10,754 nt of DNA from Firmicutes bacterium UBA6132 (GTDB taxonomy: Bacteria; Bacillota_A; Clostridia; Tissierellales; Sedimentibacteraceae): positions 1 to 10,754 of the forward strand of contig DIVM01000033.1 of NCBI GenBank assembly GCA_002435835.1. Direction: 5' to 3'. Below are positions 1-6,823 of this stretch, one piece after another (positions within the stretch are counted from its first letter, which is position 1; the number at the start of each line of letters is the position of its first letter). The notes beneath the pieces were generated by a model that had not been told where the DNA came from, ran no database searches, and was given only the letters and a program-made list of their open reading frames with translations. The position numbers and the translations under genes are program-made.

Positions 1-24
1 ATATGTAAGAACTTATAGATGAAA

Positions 25-61
25 GACACTGACTGTAATAGTTGGTGTCTTCTTGTTTTTT
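25..61 (+). terminator. Hairpin terminator, copy 1 of a repeated element
   Basis: A 9-bp stem (25-33 with 41-49, two G-T pairs) closes a 7-base loop TGTAATA and is followed by a T-rich tail ending in six T (56-61). The T tract lies to the right, so it best terminates plus-strand transcription coming from a gene left of the window. Read on the minus strand the hairpin is followed only by TTT, so it would be a weaker end for the LysR gene at 103-984. An almost identical hairpin with the same loop and the same tail start lies at 7551-7589. Confidence 0.7.
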
Positions 62-102
62 GTCTAAATCATTGCTTTTAAAAACTCATTTAGAAGTATC
101 TC

Positions 103-984
103 TTATATGAGGTTATTACTTTTAGTATATGAAATAATGTGATCAAACATTTTTAGAACTGCCGGTGAAAATAGTTGTTTTTTTTGTGTTATTAGTCCAA
201 TAGTACGAAACTCATTTGGTACTATTGGATAGACATTTACATTGCATCGAATTTTATTTAGAATTAATTCTGGAACAATGCTTATACCAAGTCCACTTTC
301 AACAATTGCAATAATGGATTGATCATCATCTATAAAAAATTGCGGACGGATGGATAGATTGTGTTTTTTAATAAAAGAAATGGTGTCTTTATTATAACCT
401 TCTCGTTGCAAAATAAAAGGCTGATCCTTAATATCATCAATGGTGACATATTTAGAATGAATAGGCTTAAAATTTTTAGGTGTAATACACAAAAGTCTAT
501 CCTTATATAGTGGCGTTTCTACCAAATCTTCCTTTACAGGCAAAGTTGCAAAGCCAATATTTACAACACCCGTTTTTGCCCATAAAATTACATCTTCATA
601 ATCACCTTGCATAATATTAATATCAATATTGGGATATAAACTATGAAATGATTTTACAATATCGGGAATCCAATTGGCGCAAACACTGCTAAAGGTACCA
701 AGCACTACGGTTCCCTTTTCCAGGCCGTTAATCTGCGCTGCTTCTTGCTGCAACTGTTCTTCACAGTTTAGAATTGCACGTACATGTATAAGCATTAACT
801 CTCCTTCACTTGTAAGTTTTACACCAGTTCTGCTTCGTAAAAATAATGGAAACCCCAACTTAATTTCTAGTGAGGCTATAGAATGGCTAACAGCTGATGG
901 AGTTAAATTCATTAACTCAGCTGCACGTAAAAATTTTTGTTGCTTTGCTACAGCATCAAAAATTTGGTATGAAAAGATTGACAT
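103..984 (-). CDS. LysR-family transcriptional regulator
   Basis: The 293-residue protein has the length and layout of LysR-type regulators. An N-terminal winged helix-turn-helix spans roughly residues 3-62, with the recognition region AAELMNLTPSAVSHSIASLE at 21-40. An effector-binding domain of the periplasmic-binding-protein fold covers about 90-290. The ATG at 984 is supported by AAGGAG (991-996) seven bases upstream. It is last in a leftward series after the lyase and the pyruvate:ferredoxin oxidoreductase genes, but a 191-base gap containing a terminator separates it from the latter, so it probably has its own promoter; none was clear enough to call. LysR proteins normally sense a small metabolite and control nearby or divergent genes. 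A role in controlling the adjacent sulfur-amino-acid/pyruvate genes is only a guess from position. The effector cannot be told from the sequence. Confidence 0.93.
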   Translation of the reverse strand: MSIFSYQIFDAVAKQQKFLRAAELMNLTPSAVSHSIASLEIKLGFPLFLRSRTGVKLTSEGELMLIHVRAILNCEEQLQQEAAQINGLEKGTVVLGTFSSVCANWIPDIVKSFHSLYPNIDINIMQGDYEDVILWAKTGVVNIGFATLPVKEDLVETPLYKDRLLCITPKNFKPIHSKYVTIDDIKDQPFILQREGYNKDTISFIKKHNLSIRPQFFIDDDQSIIAIVESGLGISIVPELILNKIRCNVNVYPIVPNEFRTIGLITQKKQLFSPAVLKMFDHIISYTKSNNLI

Positions 985-1094
985 ATGTTTCTCCTTATAA
1001 GTGAAGATTACTTATTTAAATAAATATTATGATGAACAGTATTTAAAGATAATTTAATATTACAACTAAACAATAAAAAATTCAATATTGATTA

Positions 1095-1144
1095 CAAAAA
1101 TAAGAAAGCAGGATATCCGTTGACCTTTATTGACAAGGATATCC
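1095..1144 (-). terminator. Terminator of the pyruvate:ferredoxin oxidoreductase gene
   Basis: The self-complementary octamer GGATATCC occurs at 1111-1118 and again at 1137-1144. The two copies can pair, extended by CAA/TTG inside with a one-base bulge, around an AT-rich loop. On the minus strand the hairpin begins 31 bases after the stop codon of the oxidoreductase gene and is followed by a T-rich tail (TTTCTTATTTTTG). The tail is interrupted, so read-through into the LysR gene is possible. Confidence 0.6.
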
Positions 1145-1175
1145 CAATGCATCAATTATAATACAATTTAATAAC

Positions 1176-4100
1176 TTAATTACCCAAAGCTAATTTTTCA
1201 TATTTTTTATATTTCTGTTTTGCATCTTCCTCGGCTAATGAATAAAGCTCATCTGCCAGGTCAGGGAATGTCTTCTTTAGTGAAGTGTATCTTTCTTCTG
1301 AGTTAAGGAATTCAATGAATTTACCGTTTGGTTTTTTTGAATCAAGCTGGAACGGATTCTTGCCTTCTTTTTCAATTCTTGGGTCAAATCTGTAAAGATG
1401 CCAGTATCCTGCGTCAACTGCATTCTTTTCCTGAGCAACGCTCTTTCCCATTCCTGCCTTTAGTCCATGGTTGATGCATGGGGCGTAACAGATTATCAAA
1501 CTTGGTCCGTCGTAGCTTTCAGCTTCCTTCAAAGCCTTTACAGCCTGGTTCATGTCAGCTCCCAAAGCTATTTGAGCAACATATACATATCCGTAAGTTG
1601 CAGCGATCATTCCGAGGTCTTTCTTTCTCAGTTGTTTTCCTGCAGTTGCAAATTTAGCGACTGCCGCTGTAGGAGTCGATTTTGAAGACTGTCCGCCTGT
1701 GTTAGAATAAACTTCTGTGTCAAACACCATGAGGTTCACATCTTCGCCTGATGCCAATACGTGGTCAAGCCCACCATAATCGATGTCATATGCCCATCCG
1801 TCTCCGCCTGTTATCCATACTGATTTTTTTATCAGGTAATCTTTTTTCTTTTCTATTTGTTCAACTATGCTGTTTAGCTTGCTGTCTGTTTCTTTATTTT
1901 CAAATCCAGCAATTATTTTGTTTGATATTTTTATGTTTTCTTTAGGATTTTTAATTGTTTCAATCCAAACTTTGAAATCTGCTGCTCTTTTTGTGTCAGC
2001 AGAAAGAGTGATGTATTCTTCCATCAACAATCGGATTTTTTCCATCATTTTCTTTGTAGCAATTGCCATTCCGTATCCGAACTCTGCATTGTCCTCAAAC
2101 AATGAACTTGCCCATGCTGGTCCCTTGCCTTCGTGGTTCTTGCAGAATGATGAGCTTGGAGATGAACCTCCCCATATACTTGAGCATCCTGATGCATTCG
2201 CAATGAGCATTCTTTCTCCGTAAAGCTGTGTAACAAGTTTGGAATATGGAGTTTCCCCGCAGCCTGCGCATGCTCCTGAGAATTGCAGCAATGGCTGATT
2301 GAACTGGCTACCTTTTACCGAATATTTGTTCATTACTGTTTCTTTGTGTTTAATGTTGTCCACAGCATAATTCCAGTTGTCTGCCTGTACTTCATTTTCT
2401 CCTTCAAATGGTGTCATCACCAATGCTTTTTCTTTTGCAGGACATACGTCGGCACAATTGCCACAGCCTGTACAGTCAAGAGTTGAAACCTGCATTCTGT
2501 ATGTGAATTCTTCAAGACCCTTGCCTGATGCCTTTTTAGTTTCAAATGTCTCAGGTTTTGTAGATTCTTCTTCTTTGTCAAGAAGGAATGGTCTTATTGC
2601 TGCATGAGGGCATACCAATGAACATTGATTGCACTGAATGCAGTTGTATATCTTCCATGTGGGAACATTAACAGCAACTCCTCTTTTTTCATAAGCTGAA
2701 GTTCCTGAAGGAATTTCTCCTCTTACTTTCTGATCACTCAAAAATAAGCTTACAGGAAGTGAATCTCCTTCTAATCTGTTCATAGGTTCAAGGATGTTCT
2801 TTACAAATTCAGTTTTTTCTCTATTTTCTGTTTTTTCCCCATCAACAGCATCTTTCCATGAATCTTTGATTTTGACTTCAACCAATTCTGTTATTCCTTT
2901 TTCAACGGCAGAAATGTTCATGTTGATTATTTTTTCGCCTTTAGCGCCGTAATCTTTAACTATTGAATCATTGAGATGTTTTATAGCCTCTTCCATGGGT
3001 ATTATTTCTGCAAGCTTGAAGAATGCTGACTGCATTATCATGTTTGTTCTTCCACCAAGACCAATTTGAGCAGCTATTTTTGTTGCATTTATTGCATAGA
3101 ACTTTATGTTGTTTTCATAAAGATATCTTTTTATTTTAGCCGGAAGATTCTTGTCCAGTTCTTCTTCATCCCATACTGTGTTTAACAGGAATACTCCATT
3201 TTTCTTAAGGCCCTTCAGTAAATCATAGTTGAAAACATACGACTGTTTTGAACATGATATGAAATCTGCATCAGTTATAAGGTATACTGACTTTATAGGG
3301 TTGTTACCGAATCTAAGGTGCGATATGGTAACTCCACCCGATTTTTTGCTGTCATAAGAGAAATATGCCTGTACATATTTGTCTGTATTACCACCTATTA
3401 TTTTTATGGCGCTTTTGTTTGCCCCAACAGTTCCATCTGAACCGAATCCCCAGAACTTACATTTGATTGTTCCATGAGGTTCAGTCATTATGATATTGCT
3501 GCAGTCTAATGATGTGTAAGTTACATCGTCTTCAATTCCTATTGTGAACCTGTCTTTTGGCTTGTCTTGTTTTAAGTTTTCATAAACCGCAAGTATCTGG
3601 CTTGGAGTTGTGTCTTTAGATGCAAGACCATATCTTCCGCCTACTACTGTAGGTCTATTTTCTTCATTGTGGTAAATGTATGAAATATCAAGGTGCAGTG
3701 GTTCTGCCATTGCTCCTTTTTCTTTTGTTCTGTCGAGTACTGCAATTTTCTTTACAGTTGAAGGCATCTGGCTTAAGAAATATTTCTTTGAGAAAGGTCT
3801 GAAAATCCTTACTTTGAGAAGACCTACTTTTTCTCCCTGTGCCATAAGGAAATCTATTGTTTCTTCTATTGTTTCCGAAACTGAACCCATTGCCACTATT
3901 ACTCTTTCAGCATCAGGAGCGCCGTAGTAGTTGAAAGGTTTGTAATCTCTTCCTGTAAGCTTACTTATTTCTTTCATGTATTCAACTGTTGTTTCAACAA
4001 TGTCTTCGTAGTGTTTATTTGATGCTTCTGCTGACTGGAAGTATATATCCGGGTTTTGTGCTGTTCCCTTTGTAACCGGTCGTTCAGGGCTTAAGGACCT

Positions 4101-4721
4101 GTTTCTGAATGCATCCACTGCATCCATATCAACCAGTTTAGCAAGGTCATCATAATCAAGCACTTCTATTTTTTGAAGTTCATGTGATGTTCTGAATCCG
4201 TCAAAGAAATGCATAAAAGGCACGCTTCCTTTTATAGCCGATAGATGTGCCACAGCTCCAAGATCCATTGCTTCTTGAACACTTGTTGATGAAAGCATTG
4301 CAAACCCTGTTTGTCTTGCTGCCATAACATCCTGGTGGTCTCCAAATATGCTCAGTGCATGGCTTGACAAGGCTCTGGCTGCAACATGGAATACTCCCGG
4401 AAGAAGTTCTCCGGCTATTTTGTACATGTTGGGTATCATGAGAAGAAGACCCTGGCTTGCTGTGTACGTAGTTGTCAAAGCTCCTACTCCTACAGTAAGT
4501 AATCCGTGGACTGCTCCAGCAGCACCTGCTTCCGACTGAAGTTCAGAAACCAAAACCTTTTGTCCGAATATGTTTTTCTTCTCGTTTGCAGACCATTCAT
4601 CAATGTGCTCTGCCATGTCTGTTGATGGAGTTATGGGATATATTGCGGCTATTTCCGTAAATGCGTATGATACGTATGCTGCCGCAGTATTTCCGTCCAT
4701 TGTTTGTATTTTCTTTTTCAT
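1176..4721 (-). CDS. nifJ: Pyruvate:ferredoxin (flavodoxin) oxidoreductase, one-chain type
   Basis: This cytoplasmic enzyme converts pyruvate, CoA and oxidised ferredoxin to acetyl-CoA, CO2 and reduced ferredoxin; related 2-oxo acids such as 2-oxobutyrate can also be used by the family. With the start at 4721 the protein has 1181 residues, the usual length of the homodimeric form. Residue positions then match the Desulfovibrio africanus enzyme: YPITPST with Thr31, and Glu64 near the thiamine site. A two-[4Fe-4S] ferredoxin-like domain has Cys694, 697, 700, 704 and Cys750, 753, 756, 760. The C-terminal thiamine-diphosphate domain has CAGC (Cys818, 821), Cys846 and probably Cys1082 as ligands of the proximal cluster, and GDGWAYDIDYGG from 973. 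The ATG at 4721 has AGGAG at 4729-4733, seven bases upstream; the in-frame TTG at 4745 would swallow this site. It lies 63 bases after the lyase gene, with its own candidate promoter, so it can be read both alone and with the lyase. Confidence 0.97.
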   Translation of the reverse strand: MKKKIQTMDGNTAAAYVSYAFTEIAAIYPITPSTDMAEHIDEWSANEKKNIFGQKVLVSELQSEAGAAGAVHGLLTVGVGALTTTYTASQGLLLMIPNMYKIAGELLPGVFHVAARALSSHALSIFGDHQDVMAARQTGFAMLSSTSVQEAMDLGAVAHLSAIKGSVPFMHFFDGFRTSHELQKIEVLDYDDLAKLVDMDAVDAFRNRSLSPERPVTKGTAQNPDIYFQSAEASNKHYEDIVETTVEYMKEISKLTGRDYKPFNYYGAPDAERVIVAMGSVSETIEETIDFLMAQGEKVGLLKVRIFRPFSKKYFLSQMPSTVKKIAVLDRTKEKGAMAEPLHLDISYIYHNEENRPTVVGGRYGLASKDTTPSQILAVYENLKQDKPKDRFTIGIEDDVTYTSLDCSNIIMTEPHGTIKCKFWGFGSDGTVGANKSAIKIIGGNTDKYVQAYFSYDSKKSGGVTISHLRFGNNPIKSVYLITDADFISCSKQSYVFNYDLLKGLKKNGVFLLNTVWDEEELDKNLPAKIKRYLYENNIKFYAINATKIAAQIGLGGRTNMIMQSAFFKLAEIIPMEEAIKHLNDSIVKDYGAKGEKIINMNISAVEKGITELVEVKIKDSWKDAVDGEKTENREKTEFVKNILEPMNRLEGDSLPVSLFLSDQKVRGEIPSGTSAYEKRGVAVNVPTWKIYNCIQCNQCSLVCPHAAIRPFLLDKEEESTKPETFETKKASGKGLEEFTYRMQVSTLDCTGCGNCADVCPAKEKALVMTPFEGENEVQADNWNYAVDNIKHKETVMNKYSVKGSQFNQPLLQFSGACAGCGETPYSKLVTQLYGERMLIANASGCSSIWGGSSPSSSFCKNHEGKGPAWASSLFEDNAEFGYGMAIATKKMMEKIRLLMEEYITLSADTKRAADFKVWIETIKNPKENIKISNKIIAGFENKETDSKLNSIVEQIEKKKDYLIKKSVWITGGDGWAYDIDYGGLDHVLASGEDVNLMVFDTEVYSNTGGQSSKSTPTAAVAKFATAGKQLRKKDLGMIAATYGYVYVAQIALGADMNQAVKALKEAESYDGPSLIICYAPCINHGLKAGMGKSVAQEKNAVDAGYWHLYRFDPRIEKEGKNPFQLDSKKPNGKFIEFLNSEERYTSLKKTFPDLADELYSLAEEDAKQKYKKYEKLALGN

Positions 4722-4728
4722 TATTCTA

Positions 4729-4733
4729 CTCCT
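4729..4733 (-). promoter_or_regulatory. Ribosome binding site fixing the nifJ start
   Basis: AGGAG on the minus strand sits seven bases before ATG at 4721. A longer reading frame from TTG at 4745 would place this site inside the coding region, and numbering from 4721 brings the catalytic Thr31 and Glu64 into register with the characterised enzyme. Confidence 0.8.
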
Positions 4734-4743
4734 GTCATCATTC

Positions 4744-4772
4744 AATATATAGAGATATCTTGTGGTAGTAAA
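4744..4772 (-). promoter_or_regulatory. Candidate promoter for nifJ
   Basis: On the minus strand, TTTACT (4772-4767) and TATATT (4749-4744) are separated by 17 bases, giving a likely transcription start near 4737 and a short leader with the ribosome binding site. The same pair of boxes with the same spacing is found before the lyase gene. In AT-rich DNA such matches also arise by chance. Confidence 0.4.
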
Positions 4773-4784
4773 TTTATATTAAAT

Positions 4785-5999
4785 CTATAAATTGAACTTT
4801 TTCTTAACAAAATTTAAAGCATGATCTAAGTCTTTAATGATTTCTTCTGCTTCTTCAATTCCTACTGATAATCTAACTTGTCCATCAGCAATTCCAACAG
4901 CTTCACGTTCTTCTTTGCTCATTGATGAATGGCTCATTGACGCAGAGTGTTGAATTAGTGAATCTACGTTGCCTAAAGAAGTTGCTAAACTAATTAGATT
5001 TACGCTATCCATTAACATTTTTCCTGCTTCAAAACCTCCTCGAACGTCAAAGCTCATCATTCCTCCAAAATCTTTCATTTGTTTTTTTGCAATCTCATGA
5101 CCTGGATGAGATTTAAGCCCGGGGTATAATACTTTTTCAACCATTTCATGATTATCTAAAAATTCGGCTACTTTTTTAGCATTTGCACAATGCATATCCA
5201 TCCTAACGCCTAAAGTTTTAATACCCTTAGAAAGTTCAGTTGCATCTGCAGGTGACATAATTCCACCAATCCATTTCATATAATCAGTATCCATTCTATG
5301 AACTAATTCTTTACTGCCCACAATTGCTCCGCCCAAAATATCTCCATGTCCATTCAAGTATTTAGTTGTTGAATGTAATACAATATCTGCACCTAAAGAA
5401 AGTGGTTGTTGTAGATATGGTGTTGCAAATGTGCTATCAACATATAATAATGCATTACCCTCGTGTGCTATTTCAGCTGCTTTTTTAAGGTCTGTAATTG
5501 CTAATGTTGGGTTGCAAGGAGTTTCAACATAAACAACTTTTGTATTTGATTTCATTGCTTTTCTGATATTTTCAACATTGTCTCCAGTTACTGAAACCAT
5601 AGTTGCTTCAATTCCAAAACGCGGAAGAATATTTTTAATAAAACCAAAAGTGCCTCCATATATAGTGTCAGAGGCAACTAAGTGATCACCAGCACTTAAA
5701 ACTGCTAGTAGAGCTGTGGTTATAGCACCCATTCCTGAAGCTGCCATCAAACATGCTTCTGCATTTTCCAATGATGCTATCTTACGTTGTACAGCATGTA
5801 CTGTTGGATTTCCATATCTTCCATATGCATAAATTTTGCCCTCTGGATCTCCATATCCTGCTTCAATAGCTTTTTCAACATTTTCCATTACAAATGTTGA
5901 TGTGCGGTAAATTGGCGCAACATGTGCACCAGTCGTTGGATCGGGTTCGCTTCCTACATGAATTGCTTTTGCATTAAATGATAATTTTTCTTTGTTCAA
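4785..5999 (-). CDS. PLP-dependent methionine gamma-lyase-like enzyme (Cys/Met metabolism family)
   Basis: The protein belongs to the gamma-family of PLP enzymes that act on sulfur amino acids (methionine gamma-lyase, cystathionine gamma-lyase, cystathionine gamma-synthase). With a TTG start at 5999 it has 404 residues. Tyr59 and Arg61 (YGRYGNP) would bind the cofactor phosphate of the neighbouring subunit, Tyr114 stacks on PLP, Asp188 holds the pyridine nitrogen, Lys213 in STTKYLNGHGD forms the Schiff base, and Arg376 in GQVRLSVG binds the substrate carboxylate. The pattern is closest to methionine gamma-lyases, which release methanethiol, ammonia and 2-oxobutyrate. However, the cysteine typical of those enzymes (Cys116 in Pseudomonas putida) is Gly116 here, and the Asp after the conserved Lys (241 there) is Trp243, so cystathionine or cysteine could be the substrate. 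The start rests on GGAGGTGG at 6005-6012. The oxidoreductase gene follows 63 bases later with no terminator between, which suits onward oxidation of the 2-oxo acid product. Confidence 0.9.
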   Translation of the reverse strand: MNKEKLSFNAKAIHVGSEPDPTTGAHVAPIYRTSTFVMENVEKAIEAGYGDPEGKIYAYGRYGNPTVHAVQRKIASLENAEACLMAASGMGAITTALLAVLSAGDHLVASDTIYGGTFGFIKNILPRFGIEATMVSVTGDNVENIRKAMKSNTKVVYVETPCNPTLAITDLKKAAEIAHEGNALLYVDSTFATPYLQQPLSLGADIVLHSTTKYLNGHGDILGGAIVGSKELVHRMDTDYMKWIGGIMSPADATELSKGIKTLGVRMDMHCANAKKVAEFLDNHEMVEKVLYPGLKSHPGHEIAKKQMKDFGGMMSFDVRGGFEAGKMLMDSVNLISLATSLGNVDSLIQHSASMSHSSMSKEEREAVGIADGQVRLSVGIEEAEEIIKDLDHALNFVKKKFNL

Positions 6000-6004
6000 A
6001 TTCT

Positions 6005-6012
6005 CCACCTCC
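6005..6012 (-). promoter_or_regulatory. Ribosome binding site deciding the TTG start of the lyase
   Basis: GGAGGTGG on the minus strand lies five bases before TTG at 5999. The in-frame TTG at 6014 overlaps the front of this site and has no site of its own, so the longer 409-residue reading is less likely. Confidence 0.7.
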
Positions 6013-6083
6013 AATATTTTCGGTATATTGCAAATACACTTAGTTATTTAACCAGTTTGTGCTTATGCGACTACTTAATTTTT

Positions 6084-6112
6084 AATATATATCTTATTTA
6101 AAAGTTAGTAAA
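6084..6112 (-). promoter_or_regulatory. Candidate promoter for the lyase gene
   Basis: On the minus strand TTTACT (6112-6107) and TATATT (6089-6084) are spaced by 17 bases. Transcription would start near 6077, leaving a leader of about 78 bases. No SAM riboswitch, T-box or other known leader RNA was recognised in it. Confidence 0.45.
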
Positions 6113-6136
6113 GCTCATTAAATTCACTCCATAAAT

Positions 6137-6162
6137 GAATATATTTCACTTTAGATATATTC
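6137..6162. repeat. Perfect inverted repeat between divergent promoters, possible operator
   Basis: GAATATAT (6137-6144) and ATATATTC (6155-6162) are exact 8-bp inverted arms around 10 bases. The site lies in the gap between the leftward lyase promoter and the rightward riboswitch promoter, upstream of both. The arms are almost pure A/T, so chance occurrence is a real possibility. Confidence 0.3.
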
Positions 6163-6206
6163 TAAATAAGCTTTAATCTCACAGTAAATTTTGTATATAA
6201 AAAAAG

Positions 6207-6235
6207 TTGACTTAAATATGTTACTATGCTAAAGT
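6207..6235 (+). promoter_or_regulatory. Promoter of the guanidine-riboswitch operon
   Basis: TTGACT (6207-6212) is followed after 17 bases by TAAAGT (6230-6235), with an extended -10 TG at 6227-6228. Transcription would start around 6242, just before the riboswitch aptamer. Confidence 0.6.
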
Positions 6236-6249
6236 GAATTTATATTTAA

Positions 6250-6338
6250 GTTTTCTAGGGTTCCGCAGTTTATAACTGGCAGGTCCGAGAGAAAACGCAC
6301 AGTTAATTGTGTACACGGAAGGATAAAAGCCTGGGAGA
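6250..6338 (+). ncRNA. Guanidine-I riboswitch (ykkC RNA)
   Basis: The hallmark conserved blocks of the guanidine-I aptamer are present in order: CTAGGGTTCCG (6255-6265), GGTCCGAGAGAAAAC (6282-6296) and ACACGGAAGGATAAAAGCC (6313-6331) with GGGAGA after it. TTCCG (6261-6265) pairs with CGGAA (6316-6320). A small hairpin CAGTT/AACTG with loop TAT (6266-6278) and a second one around CACA/TGTG (about 6299-6311) fill the variable positions. Known members bind free guanidinium and switch on export or breakdown genes. Here the RNA is 5' of an SMR guanidinium exporter, the expected target. The 3' conserved AAAAGCC is also one arm of the terminator that follows, which gives a simple on-switch: with guanidinium bound, the arm is held in the aptamer and the terminator cannot form. 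Confidence 0.95.
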
Positions 6339-6376
6339 TATTTTATTAATATTTCTTATGGCTTTTTATTATATTT
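6325..6376 (+). terminator. Riboswitch-controlled transcription terminator
   Basis: AAAAGCC (6325-6331) pairs with GGCTTTT (6360-6366), with an inner stem GAGATAT (6335-6341) to ATATTTC (6349-6355), followed by a T-rich run (TTTTTATTATATTTT). The 5' arm is shared with the aptamer's conserved 3' end, so terminator and ligand-bound aptamer are mutually exclusive. Confidence 0.8.
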
Positions 6377-6442
6377 TCATTTAAATAAGCCATGAGATAT
6401 TACTATACTAATCTTAACTACTAATTTAAGGAGGTAAAGTTT

Positions 6443-6763
6443 ATGGAATGGTTTTATTTAGTTACAGCAGGTTTTTTTGAAGTAGGATGGGCAATGGGGT
6501 TGAAGTATTCACAAGGATTTACAAAAATATTACCTAGCATTTTAACTGTTTTAGGAATGATTGCAAGTTTTTATTTTTTATCGTTGTCTTTAAAAAGCTT
6601 ACCACTTGGCAATGCATATGCAATTTGGACAGGTATAGGAACTGTTGGTACTGTAATCTTAGGTATTATTATATTTAAAGAACCGATTAATGTAATGCGT
6701 ATGATTTGTATTGTATTTATAGTTATTGGAATCATTGGTCTAAAATTAATACCAGTAAAATAG
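6443..6763 (+). CDS. gdx: Guanidinium exporter, SMR family (Gdx/SugE type)
   Basis: The 106-residue protein has four membrane helices (about 4-22, 29-50, 57-78, 83-103), standard for small multidrug resistance transporters. Glu13, the proton- and substrate-binding residue, sits in FFEVGWAMGLKYS, and Trp16 plus the GNAYAIWTGIGTVGTV stretch (56-71) are the signature of the Gdx subtype rather than of EmrE-like multidrug exporters. Gdx proteins export guanidinium in exchange for protons as dual-topology homodimers, so one gene is enough. AAGGAGGT (6428-6435) lies seven bases before the ATG. The gene follows the guanidine-I riboswitch directly, which independently supports guanidinium as substrate. 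Confidence 0.95.
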   Translation: MEWFYLVTAGFFEVGWAMGLKYSQGFTKILPSILTVLGMIASFYFLSLSLKSLPLGNAYAIWTGIGTVGTVILGIIIFKEPINVMRMICIVFIVIGIIGLKLIPVK

Positions 6764-6823
6764 TAAACGCATATAGTTTAGAAACAGTAAAATACAACAA
6801 TAGAGTAATTTGAGGAGGATAAG

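Noticed and set aside
1012..1023. TTATTTAAATAA palindrome upstream of the LysR gene as an operator
   Set aside because: Pure A/T palindromes of this size are expected by chance in such DNA and no T-N11-A pattern with flanking symmetry was clear.
1867..2223. Plus-strand open frame inside nifJ, and similar frames at 674-1000, 1467-1685, 2283-2607, 3676-3927 and 4348-4752
   Set aside because: All lie opposite strongly conserved nifJ or LysR coding sequence, show no family features and have low-complexity composition.
4722..4745. Longer nifJ reading frame starting at TTG 4745
   Set aside because: It would place the AGGAG site at 4729-4733 inside the gene and has no site of its own; the ATG at 4721 is well placed and matches family numbering.
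6000..6014. Longer lyase reading frame starting at TTG 6014
   Set aside because: The TTG overlaps the front of GGAGGTGG, which is the ribosome binding site of the TTG at 5999.
6000..6077. SAM riboswitch or T-box in the lyase leader
   Set aside because: The leader is only about 78 bases and shows none of the conserved blocks of these RNAs.
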